A program made the translations under genes and the position numbers. A stretch of 37,998 bases of DNA from Iodobacter sp. GTDB taxonomy: Bacteria; Pseudomonadota; Gammaproteobacteria; Burkholderiales; Chitinibacteraceae. The notes under the pieces were generated by a model. That model ran no database searches and was not told the origin of the DNA. It was given only the letters and a program-made list of their open reading frames with translations. Location of the stretch: the NCBI RefSeq assembly GCF_025352645.1, contig NZ_JANXSO010000009.1, positions 1-37,998 of the forward strand. Reading direction: 5' to 3'. Below are positions 7,572 through 15,190 of this stretch, in pieces (the first letter of the stretch is position 1; each line of letters begins with the position of its first letter).

Positions 7572-9578
7572 ATGAGCACCGATTACCTACATCAGCATGA
7601 TTTAGCCGTAAATGACCCAAGTGGCAATGACCGCCTTGTGGGAGATTTTCAAGCCTACAGCAATTGGCGAGCTCAGCTCACCCAAACCATTAGCCAGCTA
7701 TCACGCTGGTTAAATGAGCAAGATTTAGAAGACGCACAAAACGGCTTACGCATATCCCAGCTGATCGAAAAGCTACGCGACGACAAGCTTAATATCGCCT
7801 TTGTTGCCGAGTTTTCTCGCGGCAAATCAGAGCTAATCAATGCCATTTTCTTTGCCAACTATGGCAAGCGCATTTTGCCCTCCTCCGCTGGCCGCACCAC
7901 CATGTGCCCCACCGAGCTGCTCTACGATGCATCGCGTGTGCCTTCCATTCAGCTATTGCCGATTGAAACCCGCGCCGAAAACGTCACCACCAGCGAATAC
8001 CGCCGCTACCCAGAAGAATGGCGAACCATTGAGCTGGATATCAACGATTCCGACGCCATGCTCGAAGCCTTTCGCCATGTTGGCCTAACCCGCCGTGCTC
8101 CGGTAGAAGAAGCCACCCGCTACGGCCTCTATAACAGCGATGATCCCGACCAGCTGATTGCCGTAGATGCCGCAGGCACGATTGAGATTCCTTGCTGGCG
8201 ACATGCGGTGATCAACTTCCCGCATCCACTACTTAAGCAAGGCTTGGTAATTTTAGATACACCAGGGCTAAACGCCATTGGTACTGAGCCAGAACTAACG
8301 CTCAATTTGCTGCCTAATGCCCACGCCATTTTGTTTATTTTGGCGGCCGATACCGGTGTAACCCGCTCTGATATTGATATTTGGCGCACCCATATTGGCA
8401 AAGGTGGTAATCGTGGCCGCTTGGCCGTGCTCAATAAAATCGACAGCATGTGGGATGAATTAAAAACCCCAGAGCAAATTGAAGCGGAGATTAACCACCA
8501 AATCACCACCACTGCCGAGCTATTAGGCGTGCCAACACAACACGTTTACCCGATTTCGGCGCAAAAAGCCTTAGTTGCCAAGGTAAATCACGACGTCGAT
8601 TTACTCGCCCGCTCGCGCCTTACCATCTTAGAAGAAGCGCTTTCTAACGAGCTACTGCCTTCTAAGCAAGATATCGTGCGCGATAGCACCATGACCGAGG
8701 TCGAAGACATTGTGCAAGGCACCCGCGCAATTTTGTCGGCAAGACGCGATGGTGTACTGGAGCAATTAGACGAGCTATCCAAACTGCACGGCAAGAATCA
8801 AGACGTAGTCGGGCAAATGATGGATAAAGTCCAAGCCGATAAGCGTAAGTTTGAACAGGGCCTGGTACGCTTTCAAGCCCTGCGCAGCATCTTTAGCCAG
8901 CAAACCAATAGCCTGCTTACCTTACTGGGCATTGATGCGCTGAAAGGCAATATTGAAGTTGTGCGCGGCCAAATGGACAACAGCAAGTTCTCGTTTGGCG
9001 AGGGCGGCTTACGCGCCATCATGGATCAGTTCTTTAAAGACGTGAACGGCAATATCAGTAAATCCGCCGAACAAGTGGCCGAAATTCAAGCCATGATGGC
9101 GGCGATGTACAAAAAATTTAGCGAAGAGCACGGCTTAGGCACCGTTACCCCACCGCCCTTTTCTACCCTGAAATATCACAAAGAAATTTCTCGGCTAGAA
9201 AAAGCTTTCCGTGAACATTTCAACACCATCAGCACCCTGCTGACCACCAGCAAGGGGCGGCTTTCGCATAAGTTCTTTGAAACCGTCGCCAGCCGTGTGC
9301 TGTACGTATTTGAAGTAGCCAACCGCGATATCGAAAACTGGCTAAAAGCGGTAATGGCCCCCATGGAAACGCAGGTGCGTGAGCATCAGCTGCAGCTACG
9401 CCGCCGCCTAGAAAGCATCAAACGTATCCACAAAGCCACCGATACCTTAGAAAGCCGCATCGAAGAACTAGAAGAAATGGATAGGCAACTTGCGCTGCAA
9501 CTCGCCGATTTAGATACGCGTTTACGCAGCATTTATGCCGCGCTCAATGCGGATATTTTTGAAGCTAAAGCAGCGTGA
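7572..9578 (+). CDS. Dynamin-like GTPase
   Basis: This 668-residue protein (from the ATG at 7572, preceded by GAGAGA; an in-frame ATG at 7533 lacks an SD) has an N-terminal dynamin-type GTPase domain. G1 is AEFSRGKS (79-86), the switch I region is around SSAGRTTMCPTE (which contains the G2 Thr), G3 is LDTPG (228-232), and G4 is NKID (288-291). After the GTPase come long helical segments and a C-terminal coiled coil (about 596-650, RRRLESIKRIHKATDTLESR). There is no obvious transmembrane segment. Bacterial dynamin-like proteins remodel or protect membranes. This single, non-tandem form is common in betaproteobacteria but has no assigned role that I know of. It stands alone between two palindromic spacers. 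Confidence 0.9.
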   Translation: MSTDYLHQHDLAVNDPSGNDRLVGDFQAYSNWRAQLTQTISQLSRWLNEQDLEDAQNGLRISQLIEKLRDDKLNIAFVAEFSRGKSELINAIFFANYGKRILPSSAGRTTMCPTELLYDASRVPSIQLLPIETRAENVTTSEYRRYPEEWRTIELDINDSDAMLEAFRHVGLTRRAPVEEATRYGLYNSDDPDQLIAVDAAGTIEIPCWRHAVINFPHPLLKQGLVILDTPGLNAIGTEPELTLNLLPNAHAILFILAADTGVTRSDIDIWRTHIGKGGNRGRLAVLNKIDSMWDELKTPEQIEAEINHQITTTAELLGVPTQHVYPISAQKALVAKVNHDVDLLARSRLTILEEALSNELLPSKQDIVRDSTMTEVEDIVQGTRAILSARRDGVLEQLDELSKLHGKNQDVVGQMMDKVQADKRKFEQGLVRFQALRSIFSQQTNSLLTLLGIDALKGNIEVVRGQMDNSKFSFGEGGLRAIMDQFFKDVNGNISKSAEQVAEIQAMMAAMYKKFSEEHGLGTVTPPPFSTLKYHKEISRLEKAFREHFNTISTLLTTSKGRLSHKFFETVASRVLYVFEVANRDIENWLKAVMAPMETQVREHQLQLRRRLESIKRIHKATDTLESRIEELEEMDRQLALQLADLDTRLRSIYAALNADIFEAKAA

Positions 9579-9596
9579 TATTTTCAGAGAAACCAC

Positions 9597-9655
9597 GTAG
9601 GACGGATGCAAGCCACGTATTTTTCAGCATGACTCGCTGGTTGCTCCCGTCCTAC
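9597..9655. repeat. GTAGGACGG-ended palindrome
   Basis: The left arm GTAGGACGGATGCAA and the reverse complement of the right arm, GTAGGACGGGAGCAA, differ at two positions. It lies 18 bases after the stop of the dynamin-like gene. It is probably a mobile palindromic intergenic repeat; as a hairpin it could also stabilise the 3' end of that mRNA. Confidence 0.6.
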
Positions 9656-9735
9656 AATACTTACACTAGCACCGTGCTTGAGACGAGTTACAGAACCTTT
9701 TAATCCCATACACGTCTTATTAATCCAGCTTAAAC

Positions 9736-9770
9736 AACGCCGCCGCTTATTCTGGGCGGCGTTCTCTTTT
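9736..9770 (+). terminator. Terminator-like hairpin ending at the cutC ribosome-binding site
   Basis: AACGCCGCC pairs with GGGCGGCGTT and is followed by CTCTTTT. This would terminate transcripts from the dynamin-like gene. The cutC ribosome-binding region (GGAAAC) begins directly after the T-tract, so any transcript entering from upstream must pass this hairpin. It could therefore also act as an attenuator in the cutC leader. Confidence 0.6.
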
Positions 9771-9779
9771 GGAAACGTC

Positions 9780-10517
9780 ATGTCTACTATTTTGCTAGAA
9801 ATTTGTGCAGGATCGATTACTTCTTGTTTAGCGGCGCAAGAAGGTGGCGCGCATCGGGTTGAGTTTTGCGACAATCTGCTAGAAGGCGGCACCACGCCAT
9901 CCTTCGGGCAAATCGCCGTGGCTAGAGAACGGCTTTGGATCGGTCTGAACGTGATTATCCGCCCGCGTGGCGGCGATTTTTTATATACCGACCTGGAATA
10001 CGAAGTGATGCAGCGCGATATCATTGCCTGCAAAAAACTAGGTGTGGATGGGGTGGTAATTGGCATATTAACTGCAGATGGCGATGTCGATATCGCACGC
10101 TGCAAAGCCCTTGTAGAGCTGGCAACGCCGATGCAAGTCACCTTCCACCGCGCCTTTGATGTGGCCCGTGATCCCTTTAAAGCCCTAGAAGACGTGATTG
10201 CAACTGGCTGCAAGCGCCTGCTTAGCAGTGGCCAAGCGGCAACAGCCACAGCTGGGGCCGCCTTACTCAAAGAGCTACAGCAAGTCGCAGGCGAACGCCT
10301 AGTGGTAATGCCAGGCGCCGGAGTACGCAGTAATAATATCGCCGAATTAGTCGCCACCACCGGCTGCGTAGAATTTCATACCTCAGCCCGCCTACCCTTT
10401 GCTAGCCAAATGCGTTATTGCAACCCCAATGTGCATATGGGCATCCCCGGCCAAGACGAATACGCCTTAGTAGAAACCAATGCAGATTTGGTAAAAGAGA
10501 TCTTAGGCAAACTCTGA
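9780..10517 (+). CDS. cutC: Copper homeostasis protein CutC
   Basis: The protein has 245 residues and the CutC TIM-barrel signatures: LLEICAGS at the N-terminus, GAHRVEFCDNLLEGGTTPS, VIIRPRGGDFLYTD, VTFHRAFDV, MPGAGVRSNNI and VEFHTSAR. CutC is linked to cytoplasmic copper tolerance by older genetics, but its biochemical role is unsettled. I chose the ATG at 9780, which gives the family start MSTILLEICAGS; the frame stays open for 34 more codons through the terminator-like hairpin, which cannot be coding. The gene is monocistronic. Long minus-strand frames opposite it are shadows. Confidence 0.93.
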   Translation: MSTILLEICAGSITSCLAAQEGGAHRVEFCDNLLEGGTTPSFGQIAVARERLWIGLNVIIRPRGGDFLYTDLEYEVMQRDIIACKKLGVDGVVIGILTADGDVDIARCKALVELATPMQVTFHRAFDVARDPFKALEDVIATGCKRLLSSGQAATATAGAALLKELQQVAGERLVVMPGAGVRSNNIAELVATTGCVEFHTSARLPFASQMRYCNPNVHMGIPGQDEYALVETNADLVKEILGKL

Positions 10518-10520
10518 TTA

Positions 10521-10915
10521 ACTGATGTTACGCATAAAGACTATTTGTCCACGAAAAACACTAAATGCACGAAAAAAAACGGATCAAACAGGGATAATCT
10601 CCCTCTGCTTTTTTATTATGATGCGTAGATGAGTTACTTAATAACTATTTGATATTAAATATAATTATCCGAATCAATCAAAAAGTAATGGTTATACGAT
10701 AAGTATTCATGCGCAACTAGATTTGAATAGCTGTAGGTTGGTGCTGAGTGAAACGAAGCCCAACAATACGATTAAGAATGTTGGGCTTCGCATGCTCAGC
10801 GCCAACCTAAAAGATACGTCCGTATCAAATTAAATGATGCAGCTCAACTTATCTGCTCGTGCCTTTTGTGTTTTTAGTAGACTGCGTATTTTTTATCTTG
10901 CTACGTAACATCAGT
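10521..10915. repeat. 395-bp composite element with inverted ends
   Basis: ACTGATGTTACG at 10521-10532 is the exact reverse complement of 10904-10915. Inside the left end is the phrase GTCCACGAAAAACACTAAATG, and inside the right end is an approximate reverse complement of it (CGTGCCTTTTGTGTTTTTAG, 10858-10877). A complete second palindrome (10735-10809) sits in the middle. The arrangement suggests one interspersed repeat that has received another. Confidence 0.55.
10735..10809. repeat. TAGGTTGG-ended long palindrome
   Basis: TAGGTTGGTGCTGAG (10735-10749) pairs with the right arm CTCAGCGCCAACCTA (10795-10809) with one mismatch. An inner CGAAGCCCAACA/TGTTGGGCTTCG stem is perfect. The hairpin is strong enough to fold as RNA on either strand. 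It is non-coding and is probably a mobile intergenic repeat. Confidence 0.7.
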
Positions 10916-10991
10916 GATTAACTTCAACTCCTTATTCACACGTAGTTGGTAGCTTGGCTTAGCAGCTTTATCGCGTAACCCAGTATTCCTA

Positions 10992-11065
10992 TTTATGCCG
11001 AAATGTTGAGGTAGCTGGTTTGTCGGCCTAAAGACTGCGAACCAACCCGCTCATTTCGGCATAAA
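10992..11065. repeat. 74-bp hairpin with arms TTTATGCCGAAATG/CATTTCGGCATAAA
   Basis: The two 14-base arms (10992-11005 and 11052-11065) are perfectly complementary, with further partial pairing inside (AGCTGGTT against AACCAACC). There is no T-tract. It lies 135 bases upstream of cysD and could be an interspersed repeat or a structured part of the cysD leader. Confidence 0.6.
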
Positions 11066-11200
11066 CCAAGCTTCCATATAGATATAACGATTAAATCCTT
11101 CGCTAAAGCAGATTACTTCGGTAAATTCACAGGGTTGCAGCGTCGCTCGGGCTTTTATCAGCCGGCAGTCTGACCCAATTATTTTTTGCCCGGATAAAGT

Positions 11201-12118
11201 ATGACTACCCTCAGTGAAGCAAGGCTAACTCACCTTAAGCAACTCGAAGCCGAATCTATCCATATTATTCGTGAAGTGGCCGCGGAATTTGATAACCCGG
11301 TCATGCTTTATTCCATCGGTAAAGATTCTGCCGTGATGCTGCATCTGGCGCTTAAAGCCTTTGCACCAGGCAAAATGCCTTTTCCGCTACTGCATGTAGA
11401 TACCACATGGAAATTCCGCGAAATGATTAAATTTCGCGATAAAATGCCGGAAAAATTTGATTTTGATCTGATCGTGCATATCAACGAAGAAGGTGTAAAA
11501 GCGGGTATTAATCCATTTAGCGCAGGCTCGGCCAAACACACCGACGTGATGAAAACTGAGGGCTTAAAACAAGCGCTAAATAAATATAAATTTGATGCCG
11601 CTTTTGGTGGTGCGCGCCGCGACGAAGAAAAATCTCGCGCCAAAGAGCGCGTGTACTCATTCCGCGATAAAAACCACCGCTGGGATCCAAAAGTACAGCG
11701 CCCAGAGCTATGGAATATCTACAACTCCAAAATAGACCAAGGCGAGAGCATTCGCGTATTCCCGCTGTCTAATTGGACAGAGCTGGATATCTGGCAATAT
11801 ATCTATATGGAAAACATCGATATCGTACCGCTCTACTACGCCGACGTTCGCCCCGTGGTAGAGCGTAATGGCACACTCATCATGGTAGATGACGACCGTA
11901 TGCCGCTGTTGCCGGGTGAAGTGCCTGAAATGAAATCGGTACGCTTTAGAACGCTGGGCTGTTATCCGCTAACCGGCGCTGTGGAATCCACCGCCAAAAC
12001 GCTGCCAGAAATCATCCAGGAAATGCTGCTCACCACCACCAGCGAGCGCCAGGGCCGAATGATCGACCACGATTCATCTGGCTCGATGGAAAAGAAAAAA
12101 ATGGAAGGGTATTTCTAA
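11201..12118 (+). CDS. cysD: Sulfate adenylyltransferase subunit 2
   Basis: CysD is the catalytic, ATP-sulfurylase subunit: it makes adenosine 5'-phosphosulfate from sulfate and ATP, driven by GTP hydrolysis in CysN. The 305-residue protein carries the PP-loop [10 protein letters not shown] (38-47), [40 protein letters not shown], and the C-terminal [12 protein letters not shown] and [13 protein letters not shown] signatures. The ATG at 11201 is preceded by GGATAAAGT. cysN follows in the same direction after an unusually long 133-bp spacer made of G-rich repeats. Confidence 0.98.
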   Translation: MTTLSEARLTHLKQLEAESIHIIREVAAEFDNPVMLYSIGKDSAVMLHLALKAFAPGKMPFPLLHVDTTWKFREMIKFRDKMPEKFDFDLIVHINEEGVKAGINPFSAGSAKHTDVMKTEGLKQALNKYKFDAAFGGARRDEEKSRAKERVYSFRDKNHRWDPKVQRPELWNIYNSKIDQGESIRVFPLSNWTELDIWQYIYMENIDIVPLYYADVRPVVERNGTLIMVDDDRMPLLPGEVPEMKSVRFRTLGCYPLTGAVESTAKTLPEIIQEMLLTTTSERQGRMIDHDSSGSMEKKKMEGYF

Positions 12119-12119
12119 A

Positions 12120-12240
12120 AGCGGGGAGTGGGGATTGGAGAGTGGGGAGTAGACAAGGGAAAGATTTTACTCCCGACTCCCCTCTCCCGACTCCCAATAG
12201 TCCAACTCCCACCCGCATTCCCTTGATACTCCCTACTCTC
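12120..12240. repeat. G-rich palindromic GGGAGT repeat between cysD and cysN
   Basis: The spacer is built from degenerate GGGAGT units on the plus strand (12121-12150) and the complementary ACTCCC units (12169-12240). The two halves can pair into a large hairpin. On the minus strand 12172-12195 reads GGG-N4-GGG-N3-GGGG-N4-GGG, a canonical G-quadruplex pattern. The plus strand has three GGGG runs. The cysN ribosome-binding site (GGAA) abuts the right end. In related bacteria cysD and cysN are normally close together, so this looks like an insertion into the operon. Confidence 0.65.
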
Positions 12241-12251
12241 GGAATATAAAC

Positions 12252-13688
12252 ATGTCACACCAATCTGATCTGATCGCCAGCGATATCGAAGCCTATTTAA
12301 AGCAGCATGAGAACAAAGATCTGCTGCGTTTTATTACCTGTGGCAATGTGGACGACGGTAAATCCACCTTGATCGGCCGCCTGCTGCACGATTCAAAACT
12401 GATTTTTGAAGACCAGCTTGCCGCCATTCAAAAAGACAGCAAAAAATATAACACCACCGATCAAGAGATCGATCTGGCCCTGCTGGTGGATGGCTTGCAA
12501 GCCGAGCGTGAACAAGGCATTACTATCGACGTAGCCTACCGCTACTTCAGCACTGATAAACGCAAATTTATCATCGCCGATTGCCCCGGCCACGAACAAT
12601 ACACCCGCAATATGGCCACCGGCGCATCCACCTGTGATCTAGCCGTGATCCTGATCGACGCGCGTTACGGCGTGCAAACCCAGACTCGCCGCCACAGCTA
12701 TATCGTCAGCTTGCTGGGTATTAAGCATGTGATTATCGCCGTGAATAAAATGGATTTGGTTGGCTTTAGCGAACAGCGCTTTAATGAGATTCGCGCAGAG
12801 TATCTGACACTGGCAAAATCCCTCAATATCGCCGACATTCAGTTTGTGCCGATTTCTGCACTGCGCGGCGATAATGTGGTGACACCAAGTGAGCAAGCGC
12901 CTTGGTACACCGGCCTCACCTTTATGCAACACTTGGAAGCTGTGCAAATCAATCGCGATAGCCGCCTCGAATCCTTCCGCCTGCCGGTGCAATACGTCAA
13001 CCGCCCTAACCTCGATTTCCGTGGCTTTTGCGGCACCATCGCCGCTGGCCGCGTATTCCCTGGCGACGAAATCATCGCCCTGCCTTCAGGCAAAACCGCC
13101 AAGGTGAAAGCGATTGTCACTTACGAGGGAGAGCTAGCAACCGCCTTTGCTGGCCAAGCCATCACCCTGACCTTAGATCGGGAAATCGACATCAGCCGTG
13201 GCGATATGATCGTTAAAACCAGCGATGTTCCTCCGCAAATCGGCCAGTCTTTTGATGCGCATCTGGTGTGGATGAACGAAGCGCCACTTACCGTGGGTAA
13301 AGAATACGGCTTTAAACTTGCGGGCAAAAACGTCTTCGGCCGAGTCGCCCAAATCGCCCACCGTGTGGATGTAAACAGCATGGAGCATGTGGAAGCCAAG
13401 GAACTAAAACTCAATGAAATCGGCCTCTGCCGCATCATCCTCAACGCCCCCGTCGTCTTCGACACCTACGCAGACTGCAAAGGCACCGGCAGCTTTATCG
13501 TGATCGATCGACTAAGCAACGCTACCGCCGGCGCAGGCATGATAGAACAAGCAGCGGCTCATTCTGCCAGCGACGAGCAGGATGAACTGGCTAAATGGCG
13601 GGCGTTTGAAGTGGATTTAAATACACTGGTACGCAAACACTTCCCAGAATGGGGCGCGCGGGATGTGAGGGAGATTTTTAAGGGGTGA
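12252..13688 (+). CDS. cysN: Sulfate adenylyltransferase subunit 1 (GTPase)
   Basis: CysN is the regulatory GTPase of ATP sulfurylase. The 478-residue protein has G1 GNVDDGKS (31-38), the G2 region around [10 protein letters not shown]3 DCPGHEQY, and G4 NKMD. EF-Tu-like beta-barrel domains follow ([17 protein letters not shown] onward). There is no C-terminal CysC (APS kinase) extension, so APS must go directly to an APS reductase or to a separate kinase, neither of which is in the window. The ATG at 12252 has GGAA eight bases upstream. It is followed by a TAGGG palindrome and a terminator that belongs to the opposite strand. Confidence 0.98.
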   Translation: MSHQSDLIASDIEAYLKQHENKDLLRFITCGNVDDGKSTLIGRLLHDSKLIFEDQLAAIQKDSKKYNTTDQEIDLALLVDGLQAEREQGITIDVAYRYFSTDKRKFIIADCPGHEQYTRNMATGASTCDLAVILIDARYGVQTQTRRHSYIVSLLGIKHVIIAVNKMDLVGFSEQRFNEIRAEYLTLAKSLNIADIQFVPISALRGDNVVTPSEQAPWYTGLTFMQHLEAVQINRDSRLESFRLPVQYVNRPNLDFRGFCGTIAAGRVFPGDEIIALPSGKTAKVKAIVTYEGELATAFAGQAITLTLDREIDISRGDMIVKTSDVPPQIGQSFDAHLVWMNEAPLTVGKEYGFKLAGKNVFGRVAQIAHRVDVNSMEHVEAKELKLNEIGLCRIILNAPVVFDTYADCKGTGSFIVIDRLSNATAGAGMIEQAAAHSASDEQDELAKWRAFEVDLNTLVRKHFPEWGARDVREIFKG

Positions 13689-13711
13689 TGGTTGGGTATG
13701 TAAAGCGTCTT

Positions 13712-13748
13712 GTAGGGTGCCAATAAGCGAAGCGCATTGCACCCTGTA
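13712..13748. repeat. GTAGGGTGC...GCACCCTGTAC palindrome
   Basis: GTAGGGTGC and GCACCCTGTAC flank a short AAGCGAAGCGC core, forming a hairpin 23 bases after the cysN stop. The type GTAGGGTGCAAT...GCGCATTGCACC is a widespread intergenic palindrome in proteobacteria. There is no T-tract, but it may protect the cysN 3' end. Confidence 0.6.
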
Positions 13749-13768
13749 CACACCATCATTGCCCCCAA

Positions 13769-13801
13769 ACAAAAACCCCGTATCTATGTTAGATACGGGG
13801 C
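13769..13801 (-). terminator. Terminator of the first pilin gene
   Basis: CCCCGTATCT pairs perfectly with AGATACGGGG around ATGTT. On the minus strand it is followed by TTTTTGTTT. It lies about 100 bases past the stop of the pilin at 13902-14327 and is correctly oriented for it. Confidence 0.8.
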
Positions 13802-13901
13802 TTAAAGAGCATCGCTCGACAGCAATGGTGCAGTGCGCCTTCACTTATTGACACCCTAAGAAACCATACACTTGATGGCTTTACAACTGATTAACAACAC
13901 C

Positions 13902-14327
13902 TCACACCTGTTTACAAGTTTTCGGCGCTAAATCCTCGAAACCCGCCACAATGCCTGTCGTCGCACAAGTCCACTCACCACCAACAGCACGCGTCCATGT
14001 AATCTTTGCCGCAGAAATTTTCCCTGGCGCATTAGCCATTAAGCATGAAATAAATACAATACCTGTATTCGCAACTTCTGCAGTGATTGTGCAATTATGG
14101 GTAGTCGCTGCTAAGCCAATAGCTGCTGCATTTGCAATGATCTCACCGTTATTCAACTTTACTTCTACCACTGTTTTTCCCGGTGTAATTTCAGCCAGGC
14201 CTGCAGCTATCTTTGCTTTAGCTTGGTAATTTGCATACGAAGGAATCGCTACAGCAGCCAAGATACCGATAATTGCCACAATAATCATCAATTCAATTAG
14301 AGAAAAACCTTTTTGTGTGTTTTTCAT
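13902..14327 (-). CDS. Type IV pilin (pilin 1 of 3)
   Basis: This is a type IVa prepilin of 141 residues. The short leader MKNTQKG is cleaved by PilD before Phe8; the mature N-terminus [24 protein letters not shown] is the assembly helix and carries Glu5. The C-terminal domain has Cys pairs (HNC...ISC, and EWTC...KTC) typical of the D-region disulfide. I chose the ATG at 14327 (GGAG upstream) over an in-frame ATG at 14342. Its C-terminal half resembles pilin 2, so the two are probably diverged tandem paralogues. No sigma-54 motif is visible upstream, unlike pilins 2 and 3. Whether it is the major pilin or an accessory one cannot be told. Confidence 0.92.
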   Translation of the reverse strand: MKNTQKGFSLIELMIIVAIIGILAAVAIPSYANYQAKAKIAAGLAEITPGKTVVEVKLNNGEIIANAAAIGLAATTHNCTITAEVANTGIVFISCLMANAPGKISAAKITWTRAVGGEWTCATTGIVAGFEDLAPKTCKQV

Positions 14328-14520
14328 ATTGCACTCCAACAACTATCTCAGAAAAGTAGGGGAAAATTTCAGCGCCCATAAAGTAGTGCAGGATCATGTT
14401 TTTTGTTTATATTTTATTAAAAATGAAAAGCCTGATCTCAATGACCTTATAGAATAAGGAGCACGGAATGATAGAAACAATTAAACGATAATATTTTGAG
14501 GAAGTTTTTTACTAAAGATA

Positions 14521-14555
14521 AAAAATGGCCTACTGGTATTTAGTAGGCCATTTAA
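14521..14555 (-). terminator. Terminator of the second pilin gene
   Basis: AAATGGCCTAC pairs with GTAGGCCATTT around TGGTATTTA. On the minus strand it ends in a TTTTTT-rich tail. It lies about 20 bases past the pilin 2 stop. Confidence 0.85.
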
Positions 14556-14576
14556 TTTATATGATATAAATCCTAA

Positions 14577-15011
14577 TTAGCTATTTTTGCAACCCTTAGG
14601 CAACGCTTTCAAAGCCTCATCTGCCCATACTGCTGTAGTCTGACATTCCCACTCGCCAGAAGCTGAACGAGTCATTTGCAATAACTTACCAGCAAGAACT
14701 TTAGGCTGGTTAAGCATTGTGCAAAGGATACCGCCATCTTTAGTAACTGTACTTAATGTGCAATGCGCCGTAGTTATCTTACCAACATAACCAACAGCAG
14801 CTGGATCTGCACCAAATATAGGCGTTTCACCATCAGAAAGCTTGCTGTCATATGGCGTTCTGAAAGCATCAATTTCAGCTAAGGCTGCAGCAGCAAAAGA
14901 TTTTGCAACGTAATTTTGATACGAAGGAATCGCTACAGCAGCCAAGATACCGATAATCGCCACAACGATCATCAATTCAATCAATGTAAAACCTTTTTGC
15001 ATGCTTTTCAT
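14577..15011 (-). CDS. Type IV pilin (pilin 2 of 3)
   Basis: This is a type IVa prepilin of 144 residues. The leader MKSMQKG is followed by [24 protein letters not shown] with Glu5, a variable central region, and a C-terminal domain with the Cys pairs AHC...ILC and WEC...KGC. An AGGGATA ribosome-binding site precedes the ATG at 15011. Upstream at 15087-15102 is a perfect sigma-54 promoter, implying PilR-type control. The first 60 bases are almost identical at DNA level to those of pilin 1, which would permit recombination. It has its own terminator, so it is monocistronic. Confidence 0.94.
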   Translation of the reverse strand: MKSMQKGFTLIELMIVVAIIGILAAVAIPSYQNYVAKSFAAAALAEIDAFRTPYDSKLSDGETPIFGADPAAVGYVGKITTAHCTLSTVTKDGGILCTMLNQPKVLAGKLLQMTRSASGEWECQTTAVWADEALKALPKGCKNS

Positions 15012-15086
15012 AATTTTATCCCTGAATCATTAAGAAACACTGCCCCTGCTGTGCTTTACTTATGATTTTCATGTGAGAGGATAATA

Positions 15087-15102
15087 AGCAACTAGCGTGC
15101 CA
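15087..15102 (-). promoter_or_regulatory. Sigma-54 (-24/-12) promoter of pilin 2
   Basis: On the minus strand the sequence is TGGCACGCTAGTTGCT, matching the sigma-54 consensus TGGCAC-N5-TTGCW with GG and GC ten bases apart. The predicted transcript start is near 15076, giving a leader of about 65 bases. Type IV pilin genes in Pseudomonas and relatives are driven by RpoN with PilS/PilR; the same control is inferred here. Confidence 0.85.
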
Positions 15103-15190
15103 GTTATTGCGTCAGCCTATTTTATAACTTCATTTCTTTAAGCTGACTTCATGCACATTGCATGTAATAGCCAACCATCAGATCGATGGC

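Larger units (their letters stand above)
10518..11200. other. 683-base non-coding region of nested palindromes upstream of cysD
   Basis: No gene is credible here. From left to right it holds a roughly 395-bp composite with inverted ends (10521-10915), a separate long palindrome nested inside it (10735-10809), a 74-bp hairpin (10992-11065), and then the cysD leader (11066-11200). The cysD promoter is presumably in the last part. I did not find a convincing riboswitch or a clear CysB site. Confidence 0.75.

Noticed and set aside
9584-10360. A 258-codon minus-strand frame opposite cutC
   Set aside because: It is Ser/Thr/Arg-rich, has no family motif and lies wholly opposite a well supported gene and the palindrome next to it.
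11066-11200. A riboswitch or SAM-responsive element ahead of cysD
   Set aside because: I could not draw any known riboswitch core, and the palindromes nearby have the form of dispersed repeats.
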